Shown piece by piece: positions 1 to 8,121 of a stretch of 64,000 nt of DNA. Origin of the DNA: Zhongshania antarctica (GTDB lineage Bacteria; Pseudomonadota; Gammaproteobacteria; Pseudomonadales; Spongiibacteraceae); the NCBI RefSeq assembly GCF_014202945.1, contig NZ_JACHHW010000002.1, positions 248,001-312,000 of the forward strand, written 5' to 3'. Under the pieces are notes generated by a model that saw only the letters and a list, made by a program, of their open reading frames with translations, made no database searches and was not told the origin of the DNA. Each line of letters starts with the position of its first letter. Within the stretch, counting starts at the first letter, position 1. The position numbers were made by a program, and so were the translations under genes.

Positions 1-2
1 TG

Positions 3-1133
3 GGCGCTAAAGCGCGGGTAGAGTTTCAGCCCAAAGGCGTAGTCGGCATCATCGGCACCTGGAACTTCCCCTTGAACACCGTCTTTTCACCACTGGCTGG
101 CGTGTTGGCGGCCGGTAACCGCGCCATGATTAAGTGCTCTGAAGTTACACCTAAAACCGGCGAATTACTTGCCACCCTAACCGCCAAATATTTTTCCAAT
201 GACGAGATTGCCGTATTCAATGGTGGCCCAAACGTCGGCGCAGAATTTTCGGCACTGCCCTTCGACCACATTATCTTTACCGGTGCCACCAGCATTGCCC
301 GTCATATACTGCGCGCCGCCAGCGACAACTTAACCCCCGTCACTTTGGAGCTCGGCGGCAAATCACCGGTAATTGTCAGTGAGAGTTACCCAATTCAAGA
401 GGCCGTAGAGCGCATTTTCGGTGGCAAAATTTTGAATGTCGGCCAAGTCTGCTTATCACCAGATTATGTGTTTGTGCCGGAAAATCAATTGGCGGCATTT
501 ACCGAAGCCGCTAGCGCCTATATCGCCACTATGTTCCCCACCCTACGTGACAACCCAGATTACAGCTCGGTGGTTAACGAACGTCACTATCAGCGCCTGC
601 AAAGTTACCTGGCTGACGCGCGGGAAAAAGGTGCGGATGTTCGCGAACTTAACCCCGCCAAGGAAGATTTCAGTCAGCAACAAGGCACCTTCAAGATCCC
701 GCTCACCTTGGTGGTAAACCCCAGCGACGACATGCTAGTAATGCAAGAAGAGTTATTTGGCCCGATTATCTGCATTAAAACCTATCGCCAAGTCGACGAT
801 TGCATTACCTACGTCAATGCCCGCCCTCGACCATTGGCGCTGTATTACTTCGGTAAGAATAAAACCGAGCAGCAACACATACTGGATCACACCGTGTCCG
901 GCGCAGTTACCATCAATGATGTTATCTTCCATGTTAGCTGCGAAGATCTACCCTTTGGCGGCATTGGCCCTAGTGGCATGGGCAATTACCACGGTGCGGA
1001 CGGTTTCAAAACCTTCAGCCATGCCAAAGCGATTTATAAACAAAGCAATATTAACTTCCAGAAACTGGGCGGCATGATTCCCCCCTACGGCGACAAGGCC
1101 GATAAAACCCTAAAAGCCATGATCCGGAAATAG
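3..1133 (+). CDS. Coniferyl-aldehyde-type aldehyde dehydrogenase, 5' end missing
   Basis: NAD(P)-dependent oxidation of an aldehyde to the acid. The frame is open from the left window edge, so the N-terminus lies outside; the visible part begins inside the Rossmann domain with a GIIGTWNFP motif. The general-base Glu is in TLELGGKSP (near 348) and the nucleophilic Cys in GQVCLSPDY (codon 450-452). The tail (KAIYKQSNINFQ...) resembles the class-3/coniferyl aldehyde dehydrogenase subgroup. The substrate cannot be told from sequence. The TTG near 72 is internal, not a start. A hairpin follows at 1156-1178. Confidence 0.9.
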   Translation, partial: GAKARVEFQPKGVVGIIGTWNFPLNTVFSPLAGVLAAGNRAMIKCSEVTPKTGELLATLTAKYFSNDEIAVFNGGPNVGAEFSALPFDHIIFTGATSIARHILRAASDNLTPVTLELGGKSPVIVSESYPIQEAVERIFGGKILNVGQVCLSPDYVFVPENQLAAFTEAASAYIATMFPTLRDNPDYSSVVNERHYQRLQSYLADAREKGADVRELNPAKEDFSQQQGTFKIPLTLVVNPSDDMLVMQEELFGPIICIKTYRQVDDCITYVNARPRPLALYYFGKNKTEQQHILDHTVSGAVTINDVIFHVSCEDLPFGGIGPSGMGNYHGADGFKTFSHAKAIYKQSNINFQKLGGMIPPYGDKADKTLKAMIRK

Positions 1134-1155
1134 CACTTAGCCTGCTAATTCCCAC

Positions 1156-1178
1156 CACGCCCCTGCAATAGGGGCGTG
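1156..1178 (+). terminator. Hairpin after the aldehyde dehydrogenase gene
   Basis: Nine-base-pair stem (CACGCCCCT with AGGGGCGTG) and a five-base loop, 22 bp after the stop codon. There is no clear T-run, so termination is likely but not certain. Confidence 0.5.
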
Positions 1179-1281
1179 TCAGCCAATTTCTTCAGCAAAA
1201 ATAAGCCACTTAAAAGCTACTCCCCAAGCCGCATAGCGGCTATGCTGCCAAACTTAGTCTAATGACATTGCGAGGCCACAT

Positions 1282-1743
1282 TTGCCACAGACAACATTAG
1301 GATGGCGAGAGTGGGTCACCCTACCCGCATTGGGCATAAACGGTATTAAGGCAAAAATTGATACTGGCGCCCGTAGCTCCTCACTTCACGCCTTTGACAT
1401 CCAGGCAATTGAAGTAAACGGCGAGCAGTGGGTAGAGTTTAAAGTGAACCCCCAACAACACGAGACCACCGAGCTCGTTGCCTGCCGTGCACCGATAAAA
1501 GACTATCGACAGGTTACCGATTCTGGCGGTCACCGCAGCATGCGCTATGTTATAGAGACGAGCATTTGTATTGGCGGCGAACAGTTTCTTGCCGAAATGA
1601 CCCTCGCTGACCGCTCGCAAATGCTATTTCGTATGTTATTAGGACGAACCGCCATGAAGAATCGCTACATTGTTGACCCCAGCCGATCCTATTGCGCCAG
1701 TCAAAAACCCGCAAAGTCGCCTAGCCAAATAGTACCAAGCTAG
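1282..1743 (+). CDS. RimK-associated retropepsin-like Zn-protease family protein
   Basis: A 153-residue protein of the family annotated as ATP-dependent zinc protease (PF05618-like). The hallmark is KIDTGARSSSLHA near residues 25-37, a retropepsin-like Asp-Thr-Gly site, followed by a second conserved block ending LLGRTAMKNRYIVDPS. It starts at a TTG; no better ATG is in frame. It lies 85 bp upstream of rimK, and in Pseudomonas fluorescens a homologous gene (rimB) works with RimK in ribosome modification. The C-terminal 15 residues after the family core are low-complexity. Confidence 0.8.
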   Translation: MPQTTLGWREWVTLPALGINGIKAKIDTGARSSSLHAFDIQAIEVNGEQWVEFKVNPQQHETTELVACRAPIKDYRQVTDSGGHRSMRYVIETSICIGGEQFLAEMTLADRSQMLFRMLLGRTAMKNRYIVDPSRSYCASQKPAKSPSQIVPS

Positions 1744-1828
1744 CCCCGACTAATTCGCGGAACTAAATCTTAGCCACGCCAATCTGAACAATCCGCCTAG
1801 CAGCCGATAACAAAGAGAATACCCTACA

Positions 1829-2734
1829 ATGAAAATTGCCATACTGTCCCGGAACAGACGCCTTTACTCCACACGCCGCCTTGTAGAAGCCTGCACTGAA
1901 CGCGGCCACGAAGTGCGTGTTTTAGACACGTTAAAATGCTATATGGAATTAAACTCCAGCGAGCCGGTGGTGTGGTACAAAGGCGAACGACTCGAGGGCT
2001 TTGACGCGATTATTCCCCGTATAGGCGCTTCAATCACGCCCTATGGCCTCGCGGTTATTCGTCAGTTTGAAATGTTAGGCACCTACAGCCTCACCGAATC
2101 CGTCGCGCTCGGCCGTTCACGCGACAAACTGCGCGCTCTGCAACTGCTGTCACGCAAAAACGTCGGCATGCCGATCTCCAGCTTTGCCCACGACGTCCAC
2201 AACACCAAAGAACTTATTAAACTGGTTGGCGGCGCCCCTGTGGTGGTCAAACTCCTTGAAGGCACCCAAGGTCGCGGCGTGGTATTGGCCGAGACTGCCA
2301 AGGCCGCAGAGAGCGTTATCGACGCCTTCCGCGAGTTAAAGGCAGACTTTCTCGTACAAGAATTCATTAAAGAAGCCGGCGGCGCCGACGTACGCTGTTT
2401 GGTCATCGGCAAAAAAGTGGTCGCGGCCATGCAGCGCACCGCCGCCAGCGGCGAGTTCCGCTCGAACCTGCACCGCGGTGGCACCGCCGAACTCACTCGC
2501 CTCACCCCAGCAGAGCGTGCTACGGCAGTTAAAGCCGCGCAAATCATGGGCCTGAATGTAGCGGGTGTGGATATTTTGCGCTCATCACGGGGCCCGCTGG
2601 TTATGGAAGTGAACTCGTCACCCGGCCTAGAGGGCATAGAAACTGCCAGCAAGAAAAATGTTGCCGCAGAAATTGTAAAGTTCATTGAAGAAAATGCCGG
2701 CCCGAACAAGAATAAAACCAGAGGTACCGGTTAA
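1829..2734 (+). CDS. rimK: Ribosomal protein S6 glutamate ligase RimK
   Basis: ATP-grasp ligase that adds glutamate residues to the C-terminus of ribosomal protein S6. At 301 residues it matches E. coli RimK (300). Features are the N-terminal [18 protein letters not shown], the ATP-binding [15 protein letters not shown] near residues 137-151, and the Mg-binding [11 protein letters not shown] near 259. It sits between the protease-like gene and a desuccinylase-like gene, only 9 bp before the latter, so the three probably form one operon. Confidence 0.93.
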   Translation: MKIAILSRNRRLYSTRRLVEACTERGHEVRVLDTLKCYMELNSSEPVVWYKGERLEGFDAIIPRIGASITPYGLAVIRQFEMLGTYSLTESVALGRSRDKLRALQLLSRKNVGMPISSFAHDVHNTKELIKLVGGAPVVVKLLEGTQGRGVVLAETAKAAESVIDAFRELKADFLVQEFIKEAGGADVRCLVIGKKVVAAMQRTAASGEFRSNLHRGGTAELTRLTPAERATAVKAAQIMGLNVAGVDILRSSRGPLVMEVNSSPGLEGIETASKKNVAAEIVKFIEENAGPNKNKTRGTG

Positions 2735-2743
2735 GACCACAAT

Positions 2744-3808
2744 ATGAAAAAACTAACCATTGCCGGCACCGACATTCCCGTCGGTTGCCGCACCCAGATA
2801 GAACTGCCGGTTGCGCAGCTGTACACCAACACTGAACTTTCAATGACCGTAAAAGCAATTCGCGGTCGCAAAGACGGGCCAACCCTGTTTGTGAGCGCGG
2901 CGATTCATGGTGACGAAATCAATGGCGTTGAGATCGTACGACGCTTATTACAGCACAAGGCACTGCGCTCCTTGCGGGGCACCTTGCTCGCGATCCCCAT
3001 TGTGAATGTGCACGGTTTTCTCAATAATAGCCGCTACCTGCCCGATGGCCGCGACCTTAACCGCTCCTTTCCCGGCTCGCCCAAAAGCTCGCTCGCGGGA
3101 CGCATGGCGCACACCTTTCTCAATGAAGTTGTGCTGCAATGCACCCACGGAATCGACCTGCATACCGGCGCTCGGCATCGCAGCAATCTACCCCAAATTC
3201 GCGCCGATATTAAAGACGAGTCGACCCGCGCCATGGCCGAGAGTTTTGCCGCACCAGTCATTCTGCATTCCGCAACCCGCGATGGCTCACTGCGCGAAAT
3301 CGCCAGCAATCACAATATTCAGGTACTGCTTTACGAAGCTGGCGAAGCGCTGCGCTTTGATGAAATTGCGATTCGAGCAGGCGTCAGTGGCATTATTAAT
3401 GTGATGCGCCATATCGGCATGCTGCCGGCGTCACGCAGTAAAAAGCCGAAACGCAAAAGCATGATCACCGGCCAATCGAGCTGGATACGAGCAACGAGCA
3501 GCGGCGTGTTGCGTGCGCTGGTACCGCTCGGCGAGTTTGTCACCAAGGGCGATATTCTCGCGCTGATTTCTGACCCTATGGGGAATAACAACGCCGATAC
3601 CAAGATTCTCGCCAACGATGACGGCATCGTTATTGGACGCACGTTTTTACCGCTGGTATACGAAGGCGACGCCTTGTTTCACGTGGCTAAATACAAAGCC
3701 AATATCGGCGAAGCCCTAGAGCACGTTACTGCGTTTAGAGAAGAGTTTGAGCCCGAGCCTTACTCTACATCCGACGACACGGAAGACCATCCACCAATTG
3801 CCGGGTAA
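2744..3808 (+). CDS. Succinylglutamate desuccinylase/aspartoacylase family protein
   Basis: Zinc carboxypeptidase-like amidohydrolase of 354 residues. Zinc ligands are visible as H55 and E58 in AAIHGDEINGVE and H140 in IDLHTGARH; the DGRDLNRSFPG substrate-binding block is at 101-111 and the catalytic Glu is probably in LYEAGEAL. The C-terminal part looks like the beta domain of this family. The position 9 bp after rimK suggests a role in glutamate-tail metabolism or trimming on S6; the actual substrate is unknown. Confidence 0.85.
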   Translation: MKKLTIAGTDIPVGCRTQIELPVAQLYTNTELSMTVKAIRGRKDGPTLFVSAAIHGDEINGVEIVRRLLQHKALRSLRGTLLAIPIVNVHGFLNNSRYLPDGRDLNRSFPGSPKSSLAGRMAHTFLNEVVLQCTHGIDLHTGARHRSNLPQIRADIKDESTRAMAESFAAPVILHSATRDGSLREIASNHNIQVLLYEAGEALRFDEIAIRAGVSGIINVMRHIGMLPASRSKKPKRKSMITGQSSWIRATSSGVLRALVPLGEFVTKGDILALISDPMGNNNADTKILANDDGIVIGRTFLPLVYEGDALFHVAKYKANIGEALEHVTAFREEFEPEPYSTSDDTEDHPPIAG

Positions 3809-3912
3809 GTTCGAAAGCGGTCATTTAAAAGCACTTTTTTATAGCGCTTTATAATGATTAGACAACACATTGATCCGCACTTATCAAAAGCCGCGGGTGT
3901 ACGTGCAGAGAC

Positions 3913-3960
3913 TTAAAAAGGCAGCGATGCAGTCGTTAGACTAGTGCGCTGCCTTTTTAA
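3913..3960. terminator. Bidirectional terminator
   Basis: Perfect 14-bp stem (3913-3926 with 3947-3960) around a 20-base loop, with A-run and T-run ends. It separates the rimK operon from the convergent small gene that ends at 3967. Confidence 0.85.
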
Positions 3961-3966
3961 GGGCAT

Positions 3967-4245
3967 CTATTTTTGATAGCCACCTGAAGATTTCGGCCTA
4001 TCATAGCTGACACACCTTCTTTTCTGGATAGTCCCGCTGCCACCGCAGGCTCGGCAGGTATGCTTGTTTTTCCATTCACTGCGAGGCGACCCAATTCTAT
4101 TGCCGGAGTCTTCTCGGCCATCACCGCCGCAGGTGCCGCAAGTCACAGTAGACGTTCGATACTGCAAACAGCCAGCGACCGCTGAAACGGGCAAAAATGC
4201 AGCGGGCAGCGCAGAAATAGCCAGTATGAAATTTCTCCTTTTCAC
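3967..4245 (-). CDS. Small lipoprotein with DnaJ-type CxxCxGxG pair
   Basis: A 92-residue protein if started at the GTG at 4245, which has an AGGGTG ribosome site 6-7 bases upstream. The N-terminus is a signal peptide ending in a lipobox (AVAGC). The mature part has two cysteine pairs, CGTCGGDG and CRACGGSG, the repeat unit of the DnaJ zinc-binding domain. An upstream in-frame start at 4293 exists but would bury the signal peptide. Function is unknown; a small exported zinc or redox protein is plausible. Confidence 0.6.
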   Translation of the reverse strand: MKRRNFILAISALPAAFLPVSAVAGCLQYRTSTVTCGTCGGDGREDSGNRIGSPRSEWKNKHTCRACGGSGTIQKRRCVSYDRPKSSGGYQK

Positions 4246-4335
4246 AATACACCCTAATTGAATTTCATAAATTTTAGCGACCACAACGCTCAATATCTGG
4301 TGCGTTAACTATTCAAACAATAGGTAGCTTCCTTG

Positions 4336-4461
4336 CTAGTGGCACTGAATAAACAGATGCTTCTCCATACACAAATCCAGTGCGGTATCACCAACACGCC
4401 AGACATCCACATCACTGCGAGCCACCGAGCGGCGATAGCACCTACTAGATTTGCTCAGCAT
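4336..4461 (-). CDS. Possible tiny ORF, 41 residues
   Basis: An ATG-started ORF upstream of, and on the same strand as, the zinc-motif lipoprotein gene. The composition (VARSDVDVWRVGDTALDLCM) looks protein-like, but there is no clear ribosome-binding site. It could equally be the remains of a longer gene. Unrecognised. Confidence 0.2.
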   Translation of the reverse strand: MLSKSSRCYRRSVARSDVDVWRVGDTALDLCMEKHLFIQCH

Positions 4462-4581
4462 GTAATCTAACGGTATAGTTTATTTAACGCCTCCCCTAGA
4501 TTGGGGAGATGCAACGGACAGCAGCTGCAGCGACCCACAGGAAGTGAGTCAAAAGTTGTGGGTACGGCCAACAATTACTCA

Positions 4582-5700
4582 ATGCAAAGCAGTAAATTAT
4601 CTCAGCTGATCGGTGAGCTTTATCGACACGCCCACCAAGCTGACGGCTGGATGGCTTTTTTTGCCATGCTCGAAACCGAAATTCCGTCGCGCTCCACAAC
4701 GCTAATGTTTGAGGATATTCAAACCCACGCGACCGACATGGTTTTATCGCGTCATTTGAACGATGACGAACTACAGGTATACGGTGAGCATTATATTCAC
4801 ACCGACGTCTGGGCAGAGGCGATGGCCGATATGCCGCTATTCCAATTTCATAGCAGTGATGCCATCTCAGATCGACATTTTTTATCATCTGAATTTTATG
4901 CCGACTACACCAAGCCGCTAGATATTCGCTATGCATGCGGCGCTTATATAGAAAACCCCAAAATCGGCCAGGCCTTTCGTGTGACTATTCAGCGCGGCCA
5001 TCAGCACAAGCCATTTAGTCACGAAGAACTTGCAACCCTCAACCTCTTTGTTCCCCACTTACAAAACGCATTGGCCATTTACAAACGCAATATCGCCTTA
5101 GAGTCACTGCAAAGTGGCTTCGACTCAATCACCAACATTATGGACAGCGCGGCCTATTTGCTACGCCAAGACACATCAATTGTCTCGCAAAACGCTCTGG
5201 CAGAAGACCTATTACGCCAAGACGTGGCGTGTATAACTGGGGGTAAACTGTCTTTTCGGCCCCATAAACTGCGCAACACCGTAGCCCAACTTATAAATAA
5301 GTTACAGGAATTCACTCATAATCGTGCAGCCTCCTGCCGAAATTATGCCCGTACCGAGCAATATCAAATTAGTGTAGAGCCCCATCTGCTACCGAGCCTC
5401 GTGCCTGGCACCCAGGAGCTTGGCGTGCTCCTGCAAATAAAGAATAGCGATGCTAATGTAAATATTGACCTAGCGGGGCTGGAAATTTTATACGAACTGA
5501 CCAGTACCGAAGCCGGTGTAACACGCTTACTTTGTAAGGGCCTAGTGGTTAAAGAAATAGCAGAGGCAATGGGCGTAAAAGACAGTACCATACGCTCCCA
5601 CCTTAAAGCGGTTTACTCAAAGCTTGGCGTGCGCTCACAACCCGAGTTGCTCAGTAAAGTCATGGCTTCGCTAGCAAGAACCCAAATAGATATCGTTTAA
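4582..5700 (+). CDS. LuxR-family transcriptional regulator
   Basis: A 372-residue regulator if started at the ATG at 4582; a TTG at 4501 would add 27 residues that look non-coding. The last ~65 residues form a LuxR/GerE helix-turn-helix: LTSTEAGVTRLLCKGLVVKEIAEAMGVKDSTIRSHLKAVYSKLGV. The preceding ~300 residues resemble the undefined sensory region common in LuxR regulators of marine gammaproteobacteria, with no recognised ligand domain. The target is unknown. It converges with the LysR gene. Confidence 0.85.
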   Translation: MQSSKLSQLIGELYRHAHQADGWMAFFAMLETEIPSRSTTLMFEDIQTHATDMVLSRHLNDDELQVYGEHYIHTDVWAEAMADMPLFQFHSSDAISDRHFLSSEFYADYTKPLDIRYACGAYIENPKIGQAFRVTIQRGHQHKPFSHEELATLNLFVPHLQNALAIYKRNIALESLQSGFDSITNIMDSAAYLLRQDTSIVSQNALAEDLLRQDVACITGGKLSFRPHKLRNTVAQLINKLQEFTHNRAASCRNYARTEQYQISVEPHLLPSLVPGTQELGVLLQIKNSDANVNIDLAGLEILYELTSTEAGVTRLLCKGLVVKEIAEAMGVKDSTIRSHLKAVYSKLGVRSQPELLSKVMASLARTQIDIV

Positions 5701-5723
5701 CATTATTTTTTAATTAAAATACC

Positions 5724-6626
5724 TTACAAGGCAGACTGCGACTCGAACCTCTCCACTATGGGCCGCAGGTAATCCAGCATAAAGTCGCGAAAGATTCTAA
5801 TTCTGGCCGTAGTGCGTAAATCGAGATTCGTCAGCAACCAAAAGCCCATCGGCTCCATGACACCCTGCGCTGGGATTTTGATTAAATCGGGATCACTATT
5901 GCCCAGTGAACAGGGGATTTCAGCAAAACCGCTGCCCTGTCTGACCAAATCGTAAATCACATTCAAGGAGTTAGAGCGATAGCGGATCGGCATGTCAGGG
6001 TAGCTTTGCCGCAGCCATTCAGGAATCGCCTTACCGTCTAACACCCACGAAATAGCGCCAACCTCGCTGCGCCCTGCCATATAGTCTTCCCAAACACGCT
6101 TGGTGGCATAAACCCCATAATTGAAATTGGCTATTTTCTTGCCCACCACATTCGGCGGCGGATTATTGGTGGTGCGAAAGGCGATATCCGCCGCATGCAC
6201 CGACAAATCCAAAGCCTCGTCCGACGCCAATAACTCCACATGAATACTGGGGTATTTTTCGCTAAAGGCCTTCAGGCCCGGCAACAAAATGCGCTGAATA
6301 CATACATCCAGCGCCGTAATCCGCAGCGTGCCGCTAAGGTCCTTGCGATCGGCGTGCACACTGCGCTCTATGGCGCTCGCGGCCTCTTGCATCTGCTCCA
6401 AATTGGGCAAAATAGACTCCCCCACCGGGGTCACCGACCAGCCCGAGGTAGAGCGATCAAACAAGGACGCGTGCAACGTTTTCTCCAGTGCACTTATGCG
6501 CCGAGACACCGTGGTGTGGTTAACACCCAGCTTCTTCGCCGCGGCTGTCACCGAGCCCTCTTGGATCACTGCCAAGCAGTAATGCACATCACTCCAATCC
6601 ATCGCCTGCATATTTGCACCATACAT
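5724..6626 (-). CDS. LysR-family transcriptional regulator
   Basis: A 300-residue LysR regulator with N-terminal winged helix-turn-helix (EGSVTAAAKKLGVNHTTVSRRISALEKTL) and a C-terminal substrate-binding-like effector domain. In-frame ATGs at 6611 and 6602 are alternative starts; 6602 (MDWSDVHY) fits the family's usual N-terminus best. It is divergent from the small secreted protein gene at 6750 across a 123-bp gap, so that gene is the first candidate target by the usual LysR arrangement. Confidence 0.88.
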   Translation of the reverse strand: MYGANMQAMDWSDVHYCLAVIQEGSVTAAAKKLGVNHTTVSRRISALEKTLHASLFDRSTSGWSVTPVGESILPNLEQMQEAASAIERSVHADRKDLSGTLRITALDVCIQRILLPGLKAFSEKYPSIHVELLASDEALDLSVHAADIAFRTTNNPPPNVVGKKIANFNYGVYATKRVWEDYMAGRSEVGAISWVLDGKAIPEWLRQSYPDMPIRYRSNSLNVIYDLVRQGSGFAEIPCSLGNSDPDLIKIPAQGVMEPMGFWLLTNLDLRTTARIRIFRDFMLDYLRPIVERFESQSAL

Positions 6627-6749
6627 GTGTATTTTTGGTCATTTACCATTATATACGCACAACCTACACTGACCACGTTACCAACACAAAGCAATTTGTT
6701 ACCAAATTACCTGCCTCGGCAGAATCCACACTGACAAGAGAGCGCCATC

Positions 6750-7043
6750 ATGAACGCATTCCAACACATCATTCTTACCTTTGGCCTGGTCATCGGCGCA
6801 CTGAATAGCGCCCACGCCGGCGAAGCCACCAAAGACTTAGTCGCCGCCTGCAAAGACAGCACCGTGGAGAAATTCAGTGAAAATGGCGACGCCGTTCGCG
6901 CGCGCTTCAAAGGCATTAGCGGACCATCAAACTCCCGTAAAGTACAATTGCTGATTCAGTCTCCAGAGCAATCCGCCTATCGCGCCGAATGCTTTATCAA
7001 TGCCAAAACCCAAGAAATAATCAGCATTGAAAAAGCAAGTTAA
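6750..7043 (+). CDS. Small secreted protein, unknown function
   Basis: A 97-residue protein with a clear Sec signal peptide (hydrophobic stretch residues 5-20, cleavage after AHA near residue 23). The mature part is about 74 residues with two cysteines (AACKD and AECFI) that could form a disulfide. An AGAGAG-type ribosome site precedes the ATG. It is transcribed away from the LysR gene and ended by a strong terminator. No family recognised. Confidence 0.7.
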   Translation: MNAFQHIILTFGLVIGALNSAHAGEATKDLVAACKDSTVEKFSENGDAVRARFKGISGPSNSRKVQLLIQSPEQSAYRAECFINAKTQEIISIEKAS

Positions 7044-7056
7044 GCGGTTAGTTATT

Positions 7057-7090
7057 AAAAAGGCGAGCGCTTTCGGGCCCTCGCCTTTTT
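7057..7090 (+). terminator. Rho-independent terminator
   Basis: Eleven-base-pair stem (7057-7067 with 7080-7090) followed by more Ts, 14 bp after the small secreted protein gene. Confidence 0.85.
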
Positions 7091-7243
7091 TGTTTGCCTG
7101 GAGATATAGTTATAGCCCCGCAGAGTGGCTATTTCGGTTTGAAATCAGTGCTGCTGCAGATTGATACATTGCTGCTAGGTAATAAGCGGGCGGGCGCACT
7201 GTACGGCTCCGCATTCAAGGTGTTTTGGGGCTGAGGGGTAGTA

Positions 7244-7918
7244 TTATTGCGACGGAACCAGGTGCCCAGCCTTTACATAAATAAGCGCACCGTCTTCCTT
7301 TGTAAACGGAGTATGCCGACTCAGGTGCGGGCTGCGTAACCAAGAGCCTTTTGGATAAGCGCCGTGCTCGTCGTGAAAAGTGCCTTCTATAACAAAGATT
7401 TCTTCGCCCCCCCAATGTTGGTGAGTGCTAAATTGTGTATTGGGTGCCCACTTTACTAGGGCTACGTGTTCGCCTTCAAATTCATGTAATGACATGACTG
7501 TTAGTCCGTCTACAAGGCCCTGCCGCCAAGATGCTGTGTGCGTATCAATCACCTTTTGCTCTGTGTCAGTATCACTAAACTGGTGTAGTTTAACAAAAAT
7601 AGTTGCGCCATCTTTTCCTATACGAGGTTTGTGTGAGGTCCCTATTGGGTTACGAACATAGCTGCCCTTAGGGTAATCCTGATGCTCGTCTGAAAAAACG
7701 CCATCGAGCACCAAAAACTCTTCACCACCTGCATGAAGGTGTGGTGAAAACTCACTAAAGGGCGCATATCTAACAATCGACGTGGCTCTAGCGACTTCAT
7801 CGCCGATTCTGTCGAGCATCATGCGTTCGACACCGGGCATGGGCGAATCGACCCAGCGATAGTCTCCTGGACGAATGACAATACGCTGTTCGAAATCAGC
7901 GTGAATGTAAGTGGTCAC
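7244..7918 (-). CDS. Double-cupin protein, ChrR-like
   Basis: About 224 residues from the GTG at 7918, which has a GAGG site 7 bases upstream; a TTG at 7924 is the alternative. Two tandem cupin domains are visible, each with the same block: HLHAGGEEFLVLDGVFSDEH followed by YPKGS in the first, and HQHWGGEEIFVIEGTFHDEH followed by YPKGS in the second. The H-x-H...E pattern suggests metal binding in both halves. This resembles the cupin part of anti-sigma ChrR but lacks its zinc-binding N-terminal domain, and no sigma gene is adjacent. Confidence 0.75.
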   Translation of the reverse strand: MTTYIHADFEQRIVIRPGDYRWVDSPMPGVERMMLDRIGDEVARATSIVRYAPFSEFSPHLHAGGEEFLVLDGVFSDEHQDYPKGSYVRNPIGTSHKPRIGKDGATIFVKLHQFSDTDTEQKVIDTHTASWRQGLVDGLTVMSLHEFEGEHVALVKWAPNTQFSTHQHWGGEEIFVIEGTFHDEHGAYPKGSWLRSPHLSRHTPFTKEDGALIYVKAGHLVPSQ

Positions 7919-8121
7919 GGACAAACCTCATAGAAACAAAAAGATCATTAAAGATGGCCGCAATACCTATAGCACTTATTGTAGTGCGAAACCGCAGGCA
8001 GGTATTGGTAATAAGCGGACGCTCAAAAAAACAAATCGAATGGATTTTCCTACAGTCTCAACGCCCGTATTTGCGGCTGGACTGGAGCCTTTTCGGTCGA
8101 TTCGAGCGTCTTATTAAGTTT

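Noticed and set aside
2083-2709. 208-codon antisense frame over rimK.
   Set aside because: Mirror of the conserved ATP-grasp gene; no start context or family resemblance.
7244-7918. The cupin protein considered as an anti-sigma factor for the ECF sigma at 10177.
   Set aside because: It lacks the zinc-binding anti-sigma domain of ChrR and is separated from the sigma gene by the repeat lipoprotein gene.
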